DNA of 64,000 nucleotides from Sulfuricystis multivorans (GCF_003966565.1 NZ_AP018718.1:2108001-2172000), one strand, 5' to 3'. Positions 28,410 to 38,205 are shown, counted from the first letter of the stretch. Notes: generated by a model not told the origin, from the letters alone. Numbers and translations: made by a program.

Positions 28410-31400
28410 TCACTCGAACTCGACCAGCAGATCCTTGGCATTGACGCTCTCGCTGTGGCGGCAATGCACCGCCTTGACGACGCCATCGCGCTCGGCCGTC
28501 AGCATGGTCTCCATCTTCATCGCCTCGATCGAAACGAGCGGATCCCCGCGCGTGACTTTCTGGCCGACGTGAGCGGCGACGGTGACGATGGTGCCGGGCA
28601 TCGGCGCGCCGACATGCTTCGGATTGCCCTCTTCCGCCTGGGGCTTGGCACGCGCATTGGCAAGCCCGGCCTTGGGCACACGCAGCACGCGGGACTGGCC
28701 GTTCAATTCGAAGAACACCTTGACCATCCCTTCCTCGTCCGGACCGGCCATACCCTGCTGCGAGATGATCAGGCTCTTGCCGCGCTCGAGATCGACACTG
28801 ATCTCTTCGGTGCCAGCGAGCCCGTAGAAGAAGGCCGGCGTCGGCAGCAGCGAAACGTCACCATAGCGGGCGTGATGGGCGGCATAGTCCTTGAACACCT
28901 TCGGATACATCAGATAGGAAGCAAGCTCGTAATCGTCGATCTGCCGGCCGCAGGTTTTTTCGGCTTCGAGACGCTTGGCTTCGAGATCGACTGGCGGCAG
29001 ATGGGCGCCGGCACGTCCCTTGAGCGGCGCTGCGCCTTTCAGCACCTTTTTCTGCAACTCCGGCGGAAAACCGTCGGGCGGAAAACCCAGCTCGCCTTTC
29101 ATCAGCGCGATCACCGAATCCGGGAAAGCGATTTCGCGCGCCGGGTTTTTGATGTCCTCGGCCGTGAGATTGTTGGCGACCATGAACAAGGCCAGGTCGC
29201 CGACGACCTTCGAGGTCGGCGTGACCTTGACGATGTCGCCGAACAGCAGATTGACGTCGGCATAAGCCTGGGCGACCTCGCCCCAACGGTGCTCGATGCC
29301 CATCGCCCGCGCCTGCTCGCGCAGGTTGGTGTATTGGCCGCCGGGCATCTCATGGCGGTAAACATCGGCGGTGCCGGCGCGGATGTCGGCCTCGAAGGGC
29401 GCGTATTGTCGGCGCACTCCCTCCCAGTAGTGTGACAACGCTTGCATGGCATCGAAATCGACACCGGGATCGCGCTCGCTACCGGCCAGCGCCGCGGCGA
29501 TGGCGCCGAGGTTGGGCTGCGAGGTGAGCCCGCTCATCGCGTCGAGCGCGCCATCGACCGCATCGCAGCCGGCCTCGATGGCCGCCAGCACCGAGGCAGC
29601 GGCAATACCGCTGGTATCGTGGGTATGGAAATGGATCGGCAGGCCGGTTTCCTCTTTCAGTACCCGCACCAACTCACGCGCCGCCCGCGGTCGGCACACG
29701 CCCGCCATGTCCTTGATCGCGATGATGTGTGCGCCGGCCTTCTCGAGCTGTTTGCCGAGATCGACGTAATACTCGAGGTTGTATTTGGGCCGCCTGGCAT
29801 CGAACAGGTCGCCGGTATAGCAGATCGCCGCTTCGCAAAGCGCCCCCGTCTCGAGCACGGCATCCATCGCCACGCGCATGTTCTCGACCCAGTTCAGCGA
29901 GTCGAAGACACGGAACACGTCGATGCCCGCCTTGGCCGCCTGCTGCACGAAATAACGCACGACATTGTCGGCATAACTGGTGTAGCCGACCGCATTCGCG
30001 CCGCGCAAGAGCATCTGCAACAGCACGTTGGGCACGGCTTCGCGCAGGCGCGCAAGACGCTCCCAGGGGTCTTCCTTCAAGAAACGCATCGCCACGTCGA
30101 AGGTCGCGCCCCCCCAGCATTCGAGTGAAAAGAGCTGCGGCAGCAGACGTGCGTAATACGGCGCGATCGCGACCATGTCGAAGGTGCGCATGCGGGTGGC
30201 GAACAGCGACTGATGCGCGTCGCGCATCGTCGTGTCGGTGAGCAGCACGCGTCTTTCGTTCTTCATCCACGCGGCGAACTTCGCGGCGCCGAGCTGCTTG
30301 AACAAATCGCGCGTGCCCAGCTGCGGCGCGGCGGAAAGGTCGACGCCGACCGGCTTGATGGGCTTCGCCAGTGGCAAGGCCGGCAGCGTGCGGCCCTTCG
30401 TTTCTGGGTTGCCATTGACCATCACGTCACCGAGGAAATTCAAAAGTCTCGTGGCGCGATCGCGGCGCTTGCGGAATTTGAACAGTTCCGGCGTCTCGTC
30501 GATGAAACGCGTCGTGCATTCGCCAGCGAGGAAGAGCGGATGGCCGATGACGTTTTCGAGGAACAGCAGATTGGTGGCGAGCCCGCGAACGCGAAATTCG
30601 CGCAGCGCGCGGTCCATGCGGCGCGCCGCCTCCTCCGGCGTATGTCCCCAGGCGGTGACCTTGACGAGCAGCGAGTCGTAGTACGGCGTGATCACCGCGC
30701 CGGTATAGGCCGTGCCGCCGTCGAGCCGGATGCCGAAGCCGGCCGGACTGCGATAGGCGGCGATGCGTCCATAGTCGGGCGTAAAACCGTTTTCTGGATC
30801 CTCGGTGGTGATGCGGCACTGCAGGGCATGCCCGTTTAGCTTCACCTCCTCCTGCCGCGGCACGTAGGAATCCTCGTCGCCGATCCGCGCGCCTTCGGAG
30901 ATGCGGATCTGCGCCTTGACGATATCGACGCCGGTGACCTGTTCGGTGACGGTGTGCTCGACCTGGATGCGCGGATTGACCTCGATGAAGTAAAACTGGT
31001 CGGTGTCGGCATCCATCAGGAACTCGACCGTGCCGGCATGCGTGTAGTTCGCCGCTTTGGCGAGCTTGAGCGCCGCCGCGCACAGTTCGGCACGCCGCGC
31101 TTCGGAGAGATACGGTGCCGGTGCGCGCTCCACCACCTTCTGGTTGCGCCGCTGCACCGAGCAGTCACGCTCATAGAGGTGCACCAGATTGCCGTAGCTG
31201 TCGCCGATCACCTGCACCTCGACATGGCGCGCGCGGCGCACCAGTTTTTCCAGATACACCTCGTCGTTGCCAAAGGCGGCAGCGGCCTCGCGGCGCGCGA
31301 CCTCCATCGCCGGGCCGAGATCGGCCTCGGTCGCGACGATACGCATGCCACGTCCGCCGCCGCCCCAGCTCGCCTTGAGCATCAGTGGGTAGCCGACGCT

Positions 31401-31856
31401 GGCGGCGAGCCGCTTCGTTTCGTCCAGATCACGCGGTAGCGCCCCGGTGGCCGGCACCACCGGCACACCGGCCCGTTCGGCGAGCGCACGTGCCGAGACC
31501 TTGTTGCCCAACAGGCGCATCACTTCGGGCTGCGGGCCGATGAAGACGATGCCGGCGCGCGCGCAAGCCTCGGCAAAATCCGGGTTTTCGGAGAGGAAGC
31601 CGTAACCAGGGTGGATCGCATCGACATGCGCTTCTTTGGCGATGCGAATGATGTCGGCGATGTCGAGATAGGCGTCGACCGGTTTCTTGCCCGCGCCGAC
31701 GAGGTAGGACTCGTCGGCCTTGAAACGGTGCAGGGCGAAGCGGTCCTCGTTCGAGAAAATGGCGACGGTGCGGATGCCCAGCTCGCTCGCGGCGCGCAGG
31801 ATGCGAATCGCGATCTCGGAACGGTTGGCGACCAGGAGGCTGCGGATTTTTTTCAT
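28410..31856 (-). CDS. pyc: Pyruvate carboxylase
   Basis: This single-chain biotin enzyme converts pyruvate, bicarbonate and ATP to oxaloacetate. The 1148-residue protein is in the usual order. The biotin carboxylase part comes first (about 1-450: RSEIAIRILRAASELGIRTVAI, SWGGGGRGMRIV). The carboxyltransferase part follows (about 530-800: LLTDTTMRDAHQSLFATRMR). The biotin carboxyl carrier is at the C terminus, with the biotinyl lysine near residue 1114 in IEAMKMETML. It converges with ppc, 86 bases away, and diverges from nothing upstream: algR follows on the same strand but is read towards it. Confidence 0.95.
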   Translation of the reverse strand: MKKIRSLLVANRSEIAIRILRAASELGIRTVAIFSNEDRFALHRFKADESYLVGAGKKPVDAYLDIADIIRIAKEAHVDAIHPGYGFLSENPDFAEACARAGIVFIGPQPEVMRLLGNKVSARALAERAGVPVVPATGALPRDLDETKRLAASVGYPLMLKASWGGGGRGMRIVATEADLGPAMEVARREAAAAFGNDEVYLEKLVRRARHVEVQVIGDSYGNLVHLYERDCSVQRRNQKVVERAPAPYLSEARRAELCAAALKLAKAANYTHAGTVEFLMDADTDQFYFIEVNPRIQVEHTVTEQVTGVDIVKAQIRISEGARIGDEDSYVPRQEEVKLNGHALQCRITTEDPENGFTPDYGRIAAYRSPAGFGIRLDGGTAYTGAVITPYYDSLLVKVTAWGHTPEEAARRMDRALREFRVRGLATNLLFLENVIGHPLFLAGECTTRFIDETPELFKFRKRRDRATRLLNFLGDVMVNGNPETKGRTLPALPLAKPIKPVGVDLSAAPQLGTRDLFKQLGAAKFAAWMKNERRVLLTDTTMRDAHQSLFATRMRTFDMVAIAPYYARLLPQLFSLECWGGATFDVAMRFLKEDPWERLARLREAVPNVLLQMLLRGANAVGYTSYADNVVRYFVQQAAKAGIDVFRVFDSLNWVENMRVAMDAVLETGALCEAAICYTGDLFDARRPKYNLEYYVDLGKQLEKAGAHIIAIKDMAGVCRPRAARELVRVLKEETGLPIHFHTHDTSGIAAASVLAAIEAGCDAVDGALDAMSGLTSQPNLGAIAAALAGSERDPGVDFDAMQALSHYWEGVRRQYAPFEADIRAGTADVYRHEMPGGQYTNLREQARAMGIEHRWGEVAQAYADVNLLFGDIVKVTPTSKVVGDLALFMVANNLTAEDIKNPAREIAFPDSVIALMKGELGFPPDGFPPELQKKVLKGAAPLKGRAGAHLPPVDLEAKRLEAEKTCGRQIDDYELASYLMYPKVFKDYAAHHARYGDVSLLPTPAFFYGLAGTEEISVDLERGKSLIISQQGMAGPDEEGMVKVFFELNGQSRVLRVPKAGLANARAKPQAEEGNPKHVGAPMPGTIVTVAAHVGQKVTRGDPLVSIEAMKMETMLTAERDGVVKAVHCRHSESVNAKDLLVEFE

Positions 31857-31927
31857 GATGGGAAGCGCGGATGAAGCGAAATGACCACGATTCTAATATT
31901 GCATTGCAGCAAGCACGCCGCGGACTT

Positions 31928-32686
31928 TCACAACCCGAGCCGCTCTTTGACGTGCGGCCACTGTCGGCGGCTCACCGGCAGACGTTCGGCCACGCCTTTC
32001 AAGGTCAGCACCCAGTGCGCCTCGCCATGTGCGTCGTCAGCGACGCGTGCCGCGCCGGCGACTGCATCGATGGCGACGAGACAGTTGCGGTGGATACGTA
32101 CGAAGCGCGCCGCGAACTCGGTTTCCAGATGGGTGAGCGATTCCTCGAGCAGATACTCGCGCTCTGCGGTGCATGCCGCGACGTATTTCTGGTCGGCACG
32201 CAGGTAAAGGATTTCATCGACCGGAACGAGCATCACCCGGCCACGCTCAAGCACCCGCAACCGGGCGCGGGCCGTGGGGGCGAGATTCTTGAGCAGGGCG
32301 TCATTGGGCAGCAGACGGCGAGCCTTCCGTAGGGCATCGAGCAGGCGTGGTGCCCGCACCGGCTTGAGTAGATAATCGGCGGCTGAGAGCTCGAAGGCCT
32401 TGAGGGCGAATTCGTCGTACGCCGTGACGAAGACGATCGCCGGTGACATAGGCTGCCCCGCCAGCTGTTGCGCCAGCTCGATGCCGTCCATGCGCGGCAT
32501 GCGGATGTCGGCCAGCACGATGTCGGCAGGCCGCTGCGCCAGCACCTCCAGCGCAGCCAGGCCGTCGCCGGCTTCGCCGACGATGCAATGCGGGAACTGC
32601 GGCGCGATGTCCTCGAGGAGATGGCGCAAGCGCTGCCGTGCCGGCGCCTCGTCATCGACGAGCAGGATGCGCGGTAGCGCGTTCAT
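31928..32686 (-). CDS. algR: LytTR response regulator, AlgR type
   Basis: This is the regulator half of a two-component pair. The 252-residue product has a receiver domain (ILLVDDEAPARQRLRHLL; phospho-acceptor aspartate in VLADIRMPRMDG; FVTAYDEFALKAFE). A C-terminal LytTR DNA-binding domain follows (about residues 150-252: YLRADQKYVAACT, FVRIHRNCLVAID). The ATG at 32686 overlaps the kinase stop by four bases. Gene order hem genes / algR-algZ / argH matches Pseudomonas, which supports the AlgR label. The target genes cannot be inferred from this sequence. Confidence 0.88.
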   Translation of the reverse strand: MNALPRILLVDDEAPARQRLRHLLEDIAPQFPHCIVGEAGDGLAALEVLAQRPADIVLADIRMPRMDGIELAQQLAGQPMSPAIVFVTAYDEFALKAFELSAADYLLKPVRAPRLLDALRKARRLLPNDALLKNLAPTARARLRVLERGRVMLVPVDEILYLRADQKYVAACTAEREYLLEESLTHLETEFAARFVRIHRNCLVAIDAVAGAARVADDAHGEAHWVLTLKGVAERLPVSRRQWPHVKERLGL

Positions 32687-33684
32687 GCGCTCTCCCGCCG
32701 CGGCAGTTCGACGCGCACCCGATAACGGCCGTCGTGCTCGCCGGTTTCGAGACGTGCCTCGAGATCGTAAAACAGCATCAGCCGCTCGCGCAGGTTGTCC
32801 AGCGCCATGCGGTTGCCGGGACGCTGTGCGCTGGATGCCGCCAGCGGATTGTCGATTTCGATATGCACGCCGTCGCGGCTGGCACGGATGCGCACGACGA
32901 TTTCGCCGGGCTCGGTAACCATTTCGACGCCGTGATAGACGGCGTTCTCCAGCAATGGCTGCAACAGCAAAGGCGGCGCGAGCAATTCGGGCGGGTAGTC
33001 GTCCATTTCCCAACGCACCTTGAGGCGCTCGCCGAGCCGCAGCTTTTCGAGCGCGAGATACTTGCGCGCCAAGGCGATCTCTTCCGAAAGCGGCACCAGC
33101 GCGCGATTGTCGCGCAACAGCACGCGGAACAGCTCGGCGAGTTCTTCGAGGGCGGTCTCCGCGCGGCGCGGATCGTCGCGCATCACGCCGAGGATCGCAT
33201 TCAGGCTGTTGAACAGGAAATGCGGACGGATCCGGGCATTGAGCGCCGCCAGCCGCGCTTCGGCCAGTGCCGGCGTCTGGGCCTGGGCGCGAAGCTTGAA
33301 GCCAGCCAGCAGCAGCATCGCGCCAAGACCGCCGGCAAGCGGCGCGCGCCAGCCGGGTGCGCCGCCGAAGGCCGTCGCCAACAGGAAATCGATCCCCGCA
33401 AACGCAGCCGCCGCCCAGCCGACCACCACAGCGAATGCCCACGGCAGCGGTTGGCGTCGTAGCCACGAGGCGAGCGGGAACAGCCCGGCCAGCGTGGTGA
33501 GCAGCGCCGGCTCGGCGAGTGCGGAAAGCTCGAGCAGCTCGTCACCAAGCCGCGCCAGATCTCGGTTGCGCGCCAGCGCCAACAGCAGCAGCAGCCCGTT
33601 TCCCGCCAACAGGAGCCGCAACCAGATGCCTTGGTTGGAAAAATCCGGCACGACGGAAGCAATGGGCGACGAGGGTATACTCAT
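32683..33684 (-). CDS. algZ: LytS/AlgZ-type sensor histidine kinase
   Basis: This membrane sensor kinase is paired with the downstream regulator. From ATG 33684 the product is 333 residues with about four membrane segments in the first 150 residues. The His_kinase motif IRPHFLFNSLNAI carries the phospho-accepting histidine. The ATPase part has PPLLLQPLLENAVYHGVE and LDNLRERLMLFY. The frame remains open upstream through mobile element C and into argH sequence, but similarity begins at MSIPSS. No clear ribosome-binding site is seen; the element ends eight bases before the ATG. Confidence 0.88.
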   Translation of the reverse strand: MSIPSSPIASVVPDFSNQGIWLRLLLAGNGLLLLLALARNRDLARLGDELLELSALAEPALLTTLAGLFPLASWLRRQPLPWAFAVVVGWAAAAFAGIDFLLATAFGGAPGWRAPLAGGLGAMLLLAGFKLRAQAQTPALAEARLAALNARIRPHFLFNSLNAILGVMRDDPRRAETALEELAELFRVLLRDNRALVPLSEEIALARKYLALEKLRLGERLKVRWEMDDYPPELLAPPLLLQPLLENAVYHGVEMVTEPGEIVVRIRASRDGVHIEIDNPLAASSAQRPGNRMALDNLRERLMLFYDLEARLETGEHDGRYRVRVELPRRESA

Positions 33685-33692
33685 AACTTTAC

Positions 33693-33833
33693 CAGGCCGT
33701 TGAAAAACGTCACGAGGATGGCCAGATGCAAGGCGTTTGGTGCGCAGCGACCGAGACATATCAATAAGATAGGCGAGGGAGCGAGCACCGAGCAACGCCG
33801 CAGATGGCCCACCGCAGTAGTTTTTCAACAGCC
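33693..33833. mobile_element. MITE-like element, family C
   Basis: The 141-bp element has 16-base inverted ends CAGGCCGTTGAAAAAC and, on the other strand, CAGGCTGTTGAAAAAC (one mismatch). It is flanked by TTAC on both sides (33689-33692 and 33834-33837), a 4-bp target duplication. There is no internal gene. It lies between the divergent algZ (ATG eight bases away) and argH (ATG 26 bases away), so it now forms most of both promoter regions. From memory, ends containing GGCTGTTGAAAAA occur in IS1182-like insertion sequences; this assignment is unverified. Confidence 0.85.
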
Positions 33834-33859
33834 TGTTACAGACATTCTCCCTCTTCATT

Positions 33860-35245
33860 ATGTCAGACAGTTCCGCCAAGATCTGGTCGGGGCGTTTTAG
33901 CGAACCCGTCGCCGACCTCGTCAAACGTTACACCGCCTCGGTCTTTTTCGATCGGCGCATGGCCGCCCAGGACATCCGGGGCTCGCTCGCCCATGCGAAA
34001 ATGCTGGCGCGCCAGAAGATCATTTCCGGGCAAGACCTCGCTGCAATCGAACGCGGCCTGGCCCAGATCAATGGCGAGATCGAGCGCGGCGAATTCGTCT
34101 GGAATCTCGATGACGAGGATGTGCATCTCAACATCGAGAAACGCCTCACCCAGCTCATTGGCGATGCGGGGAAAAGGCTGCACACCGGCCGCTCGCGCAA
34201 TGACCAGGTGGCCACCGACATCCGCCTTTGGCTACGCGATGCGATCGACACGACCGATGCACGGCTTAGCGCACTGATGCGTGCGCTGCTCGATCTGGCC
34301 GAGACGCACCTGGCTACGCCCATGCCCGGCTTCACCCATCTGCAGGTGGCCCAACCGGTCACCTTCGGCCATCACCTGATGGCCTACGTCGAGATGTTTT
34401 CCCGCGACCGCGAACGCTTCGCCGACTGCCGCAGGCGGGTCAACCGCCTGCCGCTCGGCGCGGCGGCGCTCGCCGGCACCACCTTCCCGATCGACCGTGA
34501 ATTCGTCGCCAAGGAACTCGGCTTCGACGGCGTCTGTGCCAACTCGCTCGATGCCGTCTCCGACCGTGACTTCGCGATCGAATTCTGTGCCGCCGCATCG
34601 TTGACGATGATGCACGTCTCACGCTTCTCTGAGGAACTGATCCTCTGGATGAACCCGATGATCGGCTTCATCGATCTGGCCGACCGTTTCTGCACCGGCT
34701 CTTCGATCATGCCGCAGAAGAAGAATCCGGACGTGCCGGAGCTCGCGCGGGGCAAGAGCGGCCGTGTCTTCGGCCACCTGATGGGGCTTTTGACACTGAT
34801 GAAGGCTCAGCCGCTCGCCTACAACAAGGACAACCAGGAAGACAAGGAACCATTGTTCGACACCGCCGACACGCTCATCGACACGCTGACGATCTTCGCC
34901 GATCTCGTGTCCGGCATCCGCGTCAAAGCGGAGGCGATGGCCGCGGCGCTCGATCAGGGCTTTGCCACGGCGACCGATCTGGCCGACTATCTCGTCAAGA
35001 AGGGTCTGCCCTTCCGCGATGCGCATGAAGCCGTCGCACGTGCGGTGCGCGCCGCAGAAGCGCGCGGCTGCGATCTCTCTGACCTGCCGCTGGCCGAGTT
35101 GCAGAGTTTTTCACCCCTCATCGACGAAGACGTCTTCAGCGTGTTGACCATCTCCGGCTCGCTGGCCGCGCGCAATCATCTCGGCGGCACCGCACCGGAA
35201 CAAGTAAAAGCTGCCATCGAACGCGTGCGCAACTCCCTTCGATGA
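33860..35245 (+). CDS. argH: Argininosuccinate lyase
   Basis: ArgH splits argininosuccinate into arginine and fumarate, the last step of arginine synthesis. The 461-residue protein begins with the typical [15 protein letters not shown]. It contains [34 protein letters not shown] and the fumarase/lyase signature [12 protein letters not shown]. No strong ribosome-binding site precedes the ATG; the upstream 22 bases after element C are pyrimidine-rich. The stop overlaps the next gene. Confidence 0.96.
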   Translation: MSDSSAKIWSGRFSEPVADLVKRYTASVFFDRRMAAQDIRGSLAHAKMLARQKIISGQDLAAIERGLAQINGEIERGEFVWNLDDEDVHLNIEKRLTQLIGDAGKRLHTGRSRNDQVATDIRLWLRDAIDTTDARLSALMRALLDLAETHLATPMPGFTHLQVAQPVTFGHHLMAYVEMFSRDRERFADCRRRVNRLPLGAAALAGTTFPIDREFVAKELGFDGVCANSLDAVSDRDFAIEFCAAASLTMMHVSRFSEELILWMNPMIGFIDLADRFCTGSSIMPQKKNPDVPELARGKSGRVFGHLMGLLTLMKAQPLAYNKDNQEDKEPLFDTADTLIDTLTIFADLVSGIRVKAEAMAAALDQGFATATDLADYLVKKGLPFRDAHEAVARAVRAAEARGCDLSDLPLAELQSFSPLIDEDVFSVLTISGSLAARNHLGGTAPEQVKAAIERVRNSLR

Positions 35246-36018
35246 GGCGTTTCAGAAAGACCGGCACGGCAGATCGGCTGGCGATGTTCGAGGCCGAGGT
35301 CGAGGGTCTCGCTGCCTTGCGCGCCACGCAAACGGTACGCGTTCCCGAGGTCTTCGGCACCGGCATCGATGCGAACGGCAGCGCCTGGATCGAGCTGGAA
35401 TACCTCGAGCTCGGAGCGCTGTCGCCGCAATCCGGCGCCCGGCTCGGCGAGCAGCTCGCCGAAATGCACTGGCACACCGGCCATCGAGATGACGCCCTTT
35501 TTGGCTGGCCGCGCGACAACTTCATCGGCGACTCGCCGCAATCGAACCAGTCGCATCAGAGTTGGGCGAGCTTCTTCGCCGCCGAACGCCTGCGGCCGCA
35601 GCTGGAGCGCGCCCAGGCCAACGGCATGCCGCGCGCAGTGGTTTCCCAAGGCGAGCGGCTGATCGAGGGCGTCGGTGCCTTTTTCCTCGACTACCGGCCG
35701 CAGCCCTGCCTGCTGCATGGCGACCTTTGGGCCGGCAACGCCGGTCAGTTACCGGATGGGACGCCGGTCATCTTCGATCCAGCCGTCTATCGGGGCGACC
35801 GCGAGACCGATCTCGCGATGGCGGAGCTCTTCGGCGGCTTTCCCGAGGCGTTCTATGCGTCCTATCGAACTGCCTGGCCGCTCGATCCAGGCTTCGAGAC
35901 GCGCAAAACGCTCTACAACCTGTATCACATCCTCAACCACTTCAACCTGTTCGGCGCGGCCTACCTGAACCAGGCGCGGCGCATGATCGAGCGATTGCTC
36001 GCCGAGCTGCGCGGCTGA
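35242..36018 (+). CDS. Fructosamine-3-kinase-like protein, short N terminus
   Basis: The family phosphorylates sugars bound to amino groups (protein deglycation) and has an aminoglycoside-kinase fold. The 258-residue product has the catalytic loop [12 protein letters not shown], the metal motif [18 protein letters not shown], and [15 protein letters not shown]. It starts directly at [18 protein letters not shown], which corresponds to the strand with the ATP-binding lysine. The approximately 25-30 residues holding the nucleotide loop in relatives (about 286 residues) are missing. The ATG overlaps the argH stop, so a deletion fusing the two genes is possible. Activity is uncertain. Confidence 0.8.
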   Translation: MRRFRKTGTADRLAMFEAEVEGLAALRATQTVRVPEVFGTGIDANGSAWIELEYLELGALSPQSGARLGEQLAEMHWHTGHRDDALFGWPRDNFIGDSPQSNQSHQSWASFFAAERLRPQLERAQANGMPRAVVSQGERLIEGVGAFFLDYRPQPCLLHGDLWAGNAGQLPDGTPVIFDPAVYRGDRETDLAMAELFGGFPEAFYASYRTAWPLDPGFETRKTLYNLYHILNHFNLFGAAYLNQARRMIERLLAELRG

Positions 36019-36021
36019 CGA

Positions 36022-36342
36022 TCAGGCAGGCTGCCTCATCAAATCCCCAAGCTTGGCCTGCAGCTCGCCGGCTTGGTACATCTCGGTCATGATGTCGCAG
36101 CCACCGATGAATTCGCCGCGGATGTAGAGCACCGGAATGGTCGGCCAGTCGGCATACTCGCGCAGTTCCGGCACGGTGTCGGCTTCGGCGAGCACATTGA
36201 CATCGACGAAATCGACGTTGCAGCGCTTGAGGATTTCCGCGGCGCGGCCGGAAAAACCGCAGCGCGGAAACTGCTTCGTGCCTTTCATGAACAGCACGAC
36301 GGGATGTTGGGTGACGAGTTCGTGAATCTGTGCCTTGTTCAT
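36022..36342 (-). CDS. grxD: Monothiol glutaredoxin, Grx4 type
   Basis: CGFS glutaredoxins bind and deliver [2Fe-2S] clusters. The 106-residue protein has the C28-G-F-S31 motif within GTKQFPRCGFSGRA, plus the glutathione-binding WPTIPVLYIRGEFIGGCDIM. It converges with the fructosamine-kinase-like gene, three bases separating the stop codons. A CGFS glutaredoxin is common next to other housekeeping genes and no operon partner is evident. Confidence 0.95.
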   Translation of the reverse strand: MNKAQIHELVTQHPVVLFMKGTKQFPRCGFSGRAAEILKRCNVDFVDVNVLAEADTVPELREYADWPTIPVLYIRGEFIGGCDIMTEMYQAGELQAKLGDLMRQPA

Positions 36343-36413
36343 CTCGGTTTCCTCGAATGGTTGATGTTTTTACTCGGGAAATTTTAGTGGGGCGGCTGAT
36401 ACCGGTCAAGCCA

Positions 36414-36917
36414 TCAGCGTGACCTGTGGAATTGCTCGAAGCTCATTCGCTGCCAGTGTCCTTCAGCGACGTATCGGCCCAGCGCGAGGAAGGTTTCTGC
36501 ATCGCGCATCGCGCCGGTATGGCGCGCCATTTCCCGCCCATCGGCGGCAAAGAAAACGAAAGTCGGCGTGCCCTTGAATTCGAGGTTGCGGGCAAAAGCC
36601 TTTTCCGTCATCTCTTTTCCCTCCGGGGTCGTCACCGGAATGCTGCCGTTGACATCGAGGCTGAACACGTTGAAATGCCGATGGAAATACTCGCGCACCT
36701 CGGCCCGGCTCATGATCTGCTCGCGCATGCGCTTGCAGAACGGACAGCCCTCGGCTTCCAGCACCAGCAGGATGCCTTGCTTGCCCTGCGCCTGCGCCGT
36801 CTTCAGCTCGGCGGCAAAGTCGCCCAGCGTCGTATCGAAAAAGTCATCGCCCAGCGCGGCATGGGCGAAAGACAAAGTCAAGAAACAGAAAGCGACCCAA
36901 CGCAGCAGAAATCTCAT
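36414..36917 (-). CDS. Periplasmic thioredoxin-fold protein
   Basis: A signal peptide (about residues 1-23, FLLRWVAFCFLTLSFAHAALG) is followed by a thioredoxin-like domain with the redox motif C58-P-F-C61. The cis-proline region is KGTPTFVFFAADG. The 167-residue protein resembles SoxW/DsbD-C-terminal-like thioredoxins. It may reduce or oxidise periplasmic disulfides, possibly in the sulfur-oxidation context of this genome, but no direct link is visible here. It is followed on the same strand by grxD, 71 bases downstream. Confidence 0.85.
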   Translation of the reverse strand: MRFLLRWVAFCFLTLSFAHAALGDDFFDTTLGDFAAELKTAQAQGKQGILLVLEAEGCPFCKRMREQIMSRAEVREYFHRHFNVFSLDVNGSIPVTTPEGKEMTEKAFARNLEFKGTPTFVFFAADGREMARHTGAMRDAETFLALGRYVAEGHWQRMSFEQFHRSR

Positions 36918-36941
36918 TGCACCTCCTCCTTGCGAAAAACT

Positions 36942-37763
36942 TTACCGGGATTTCGTCCTTAGCGCCAAGGGCAATTCGGCGGTGATGAGCGCGCCGACGA
37001 GGATCACGGTCCAGGAAAGATACAGCCAGAGCAGAAAGATCGGGATTGCCGAGAAAGCCCCGTAGATCAGCGTATAGGTCGGCAGCTTGACGATGTAGAG
37101 GGCAAACAGCCGCTGCATGCCAACGAAGGCGAGTGCCGTCAGCGCACCGGCGAATGCGGCATGCGAGCGCGCCACCGGCCGGTTGGGCAAGGCCCAGTAG
37201 ATGAGCCCGAGCAATACGGCGAGAAACACCAGCGGCACGATTTGGGAAAAAGCCAGCCGCAGCCAGCGCGGCTCATCGACCCAGCCGAAGGAAACCGTCG
37301 CCAGATAAGTGATGCTCGCCAGCGCACTGCCGAATGCCAGCGGGCCGAGCAACAACGTCAACAGGTGCAGCCCAAGTCGCTTGAGCAAGGGCCGTGGCTT
37401 GCTCACCTTCCAGATCGCGGCAAAGCTGCGCTCGATGGTCAGCATCTGCAGCAGGGCTGTTGCCGCCAGTGTCGTCAGTCCGATCCAGGTCACGCGATTG
37501 GCGCGCTGGGCGAATTCCCCCAGGTATGCGGCGATCACCTTGCCGGCTTTTTCGGGCAGCAGCGTAGAGAGCAGGAATTGTTCGAGCGCGCGGGTGAGCT
37601 TGATGCCGAAGGGCAACATTTCGATCAGCGAGGCACCGACCACGACCATCGGCACCAGACCGAGCAGCGTCGCAAACGACAGCGCCGCTGCCGTCTGGGC
37701 GTAATGCTCGGCGTTGAAACGCTTGACGACGTTGATCAGCAGGCGAACGGGGATGAGCACCAT
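36942..37763 (-). CDS. yihY: YihY/BrkB-family inner-membrane protein
   Basis: This is a multi-pass membrane protein, once called ribonuclease BN; its function is unknown. With the ATG at 37763 it has 273 residues and about six membrane segments. The family stretches AALSFATLLGLVPM, ALNRPV-like ALPNRPVARSHAAFAGAL and AIPIFLLWLYLSWTVILVGA are present. A second in-frame ATG at 37799 (285 residues) would overlap the divergent gene start. The typical neighbour, a DUF2069 gene, lies divergently next to it. Confidence 0.85.
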   Translation of the reverse strand: MVLIPVRLLINVVKRFNAEHYAQTAAALSFATLLGLVPMVVVGASLIEMLPFGIKLTRALEQFLLSTLLPEKAGKVIAAYLGEFAQRANRVTWIGLTTLAATALLQMLTIERSFAAIWKVSKPRPLLKRLGLHLLTLLLGPLAFGSALASITYLATVSFGWVDEPRWLRLAFSQIVPLVFLAVLLGLIYWALPNRPVARSHAAFAGALTALAFVGMQRLFALYIVKLPTYTLIYGAFSAIPIFLLWLYLSWTVILVGALITAELPLALRTKSR

Positions 37764-37797
37764 ATAATGCGATGATTGTAATAAAGGGGCACCATTC

Positions 37798-38205
37798 ATG
37801 GCCGCTTCGTGCCGTCCTGCCAGCGCCGAGTTTCGCCGTCTCCATCGTCTGACCCTGATCGCCAGCGCCAGCCTGATCGCATTGATCGCGCTTTGCCTTG
37901 CCTGGGAGCTGTGGCTCGCCCCATTGCGCCCCGGCGGTTCCTGGCTTGCGCTGAAGGCGCTGCCGTTGCTGCTGCCGCTGTTCGGCATCTTGCACGGCCG
38001 GCGGCGCAGCTACCAGGCAGCGAGTCTGCTGATCCTGGCCTATTTGCTGGAGGGGGTAACGCGGCTGCTGACCGATGGCGGGGCAAGCCGCGCCCTGGCT
38101 GCCGCCGAGACGCTGCTTGCCGCCACGTTTTTCGCCACGGTGCTGGCCTTTGCACGCCTGACGGCAGTTTCCCGAGCCCCAGCCGCCATCACAGCTGCGG
38201 ATTGA
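37798..38205 (+). CDS. DUF2069 small membrane protein
   Basis: The 135-residue protein has about four hydrophobic segments (for example [21 protein letters not shown] and [20 protein letters not shown]). It contains a short basic loop with [22 protein letters not shown], typical of DUF2069 proteins in Gamma- and Betaproteobacteria. AAGGGG lies at good spacing before the ATG. The function is unknown. The last 17 bases overlap the end of leuA on the opposite strand. Confidence 0.8.
   Translation: MAASCRPASAEFRRLHRLTLIASASLIALIALCLAWELWLAPLRPGGSWLALKALPLLLPLFGILHGRRRSYQAASLLILAYLLEGVTRLLTDGGASRALAAAETLLAATFFATVLAFARLTAVSRAPAAITAAD

Noticed and set aside
33684-33924. N-terminal extension of the sensor kinase through element C
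   Set aside because: The extra 80 residues come from the mobile element and antisense argH; family similarity begins at MSIPSS.
37763-37768. TATAAT as a promoter for the DUF2069 gene
   Set aside because: It is a perfect -10 hexamer, but no acceptable -35 box is found at 15-19 bases; the nearest TTGATC is 25 bases away.
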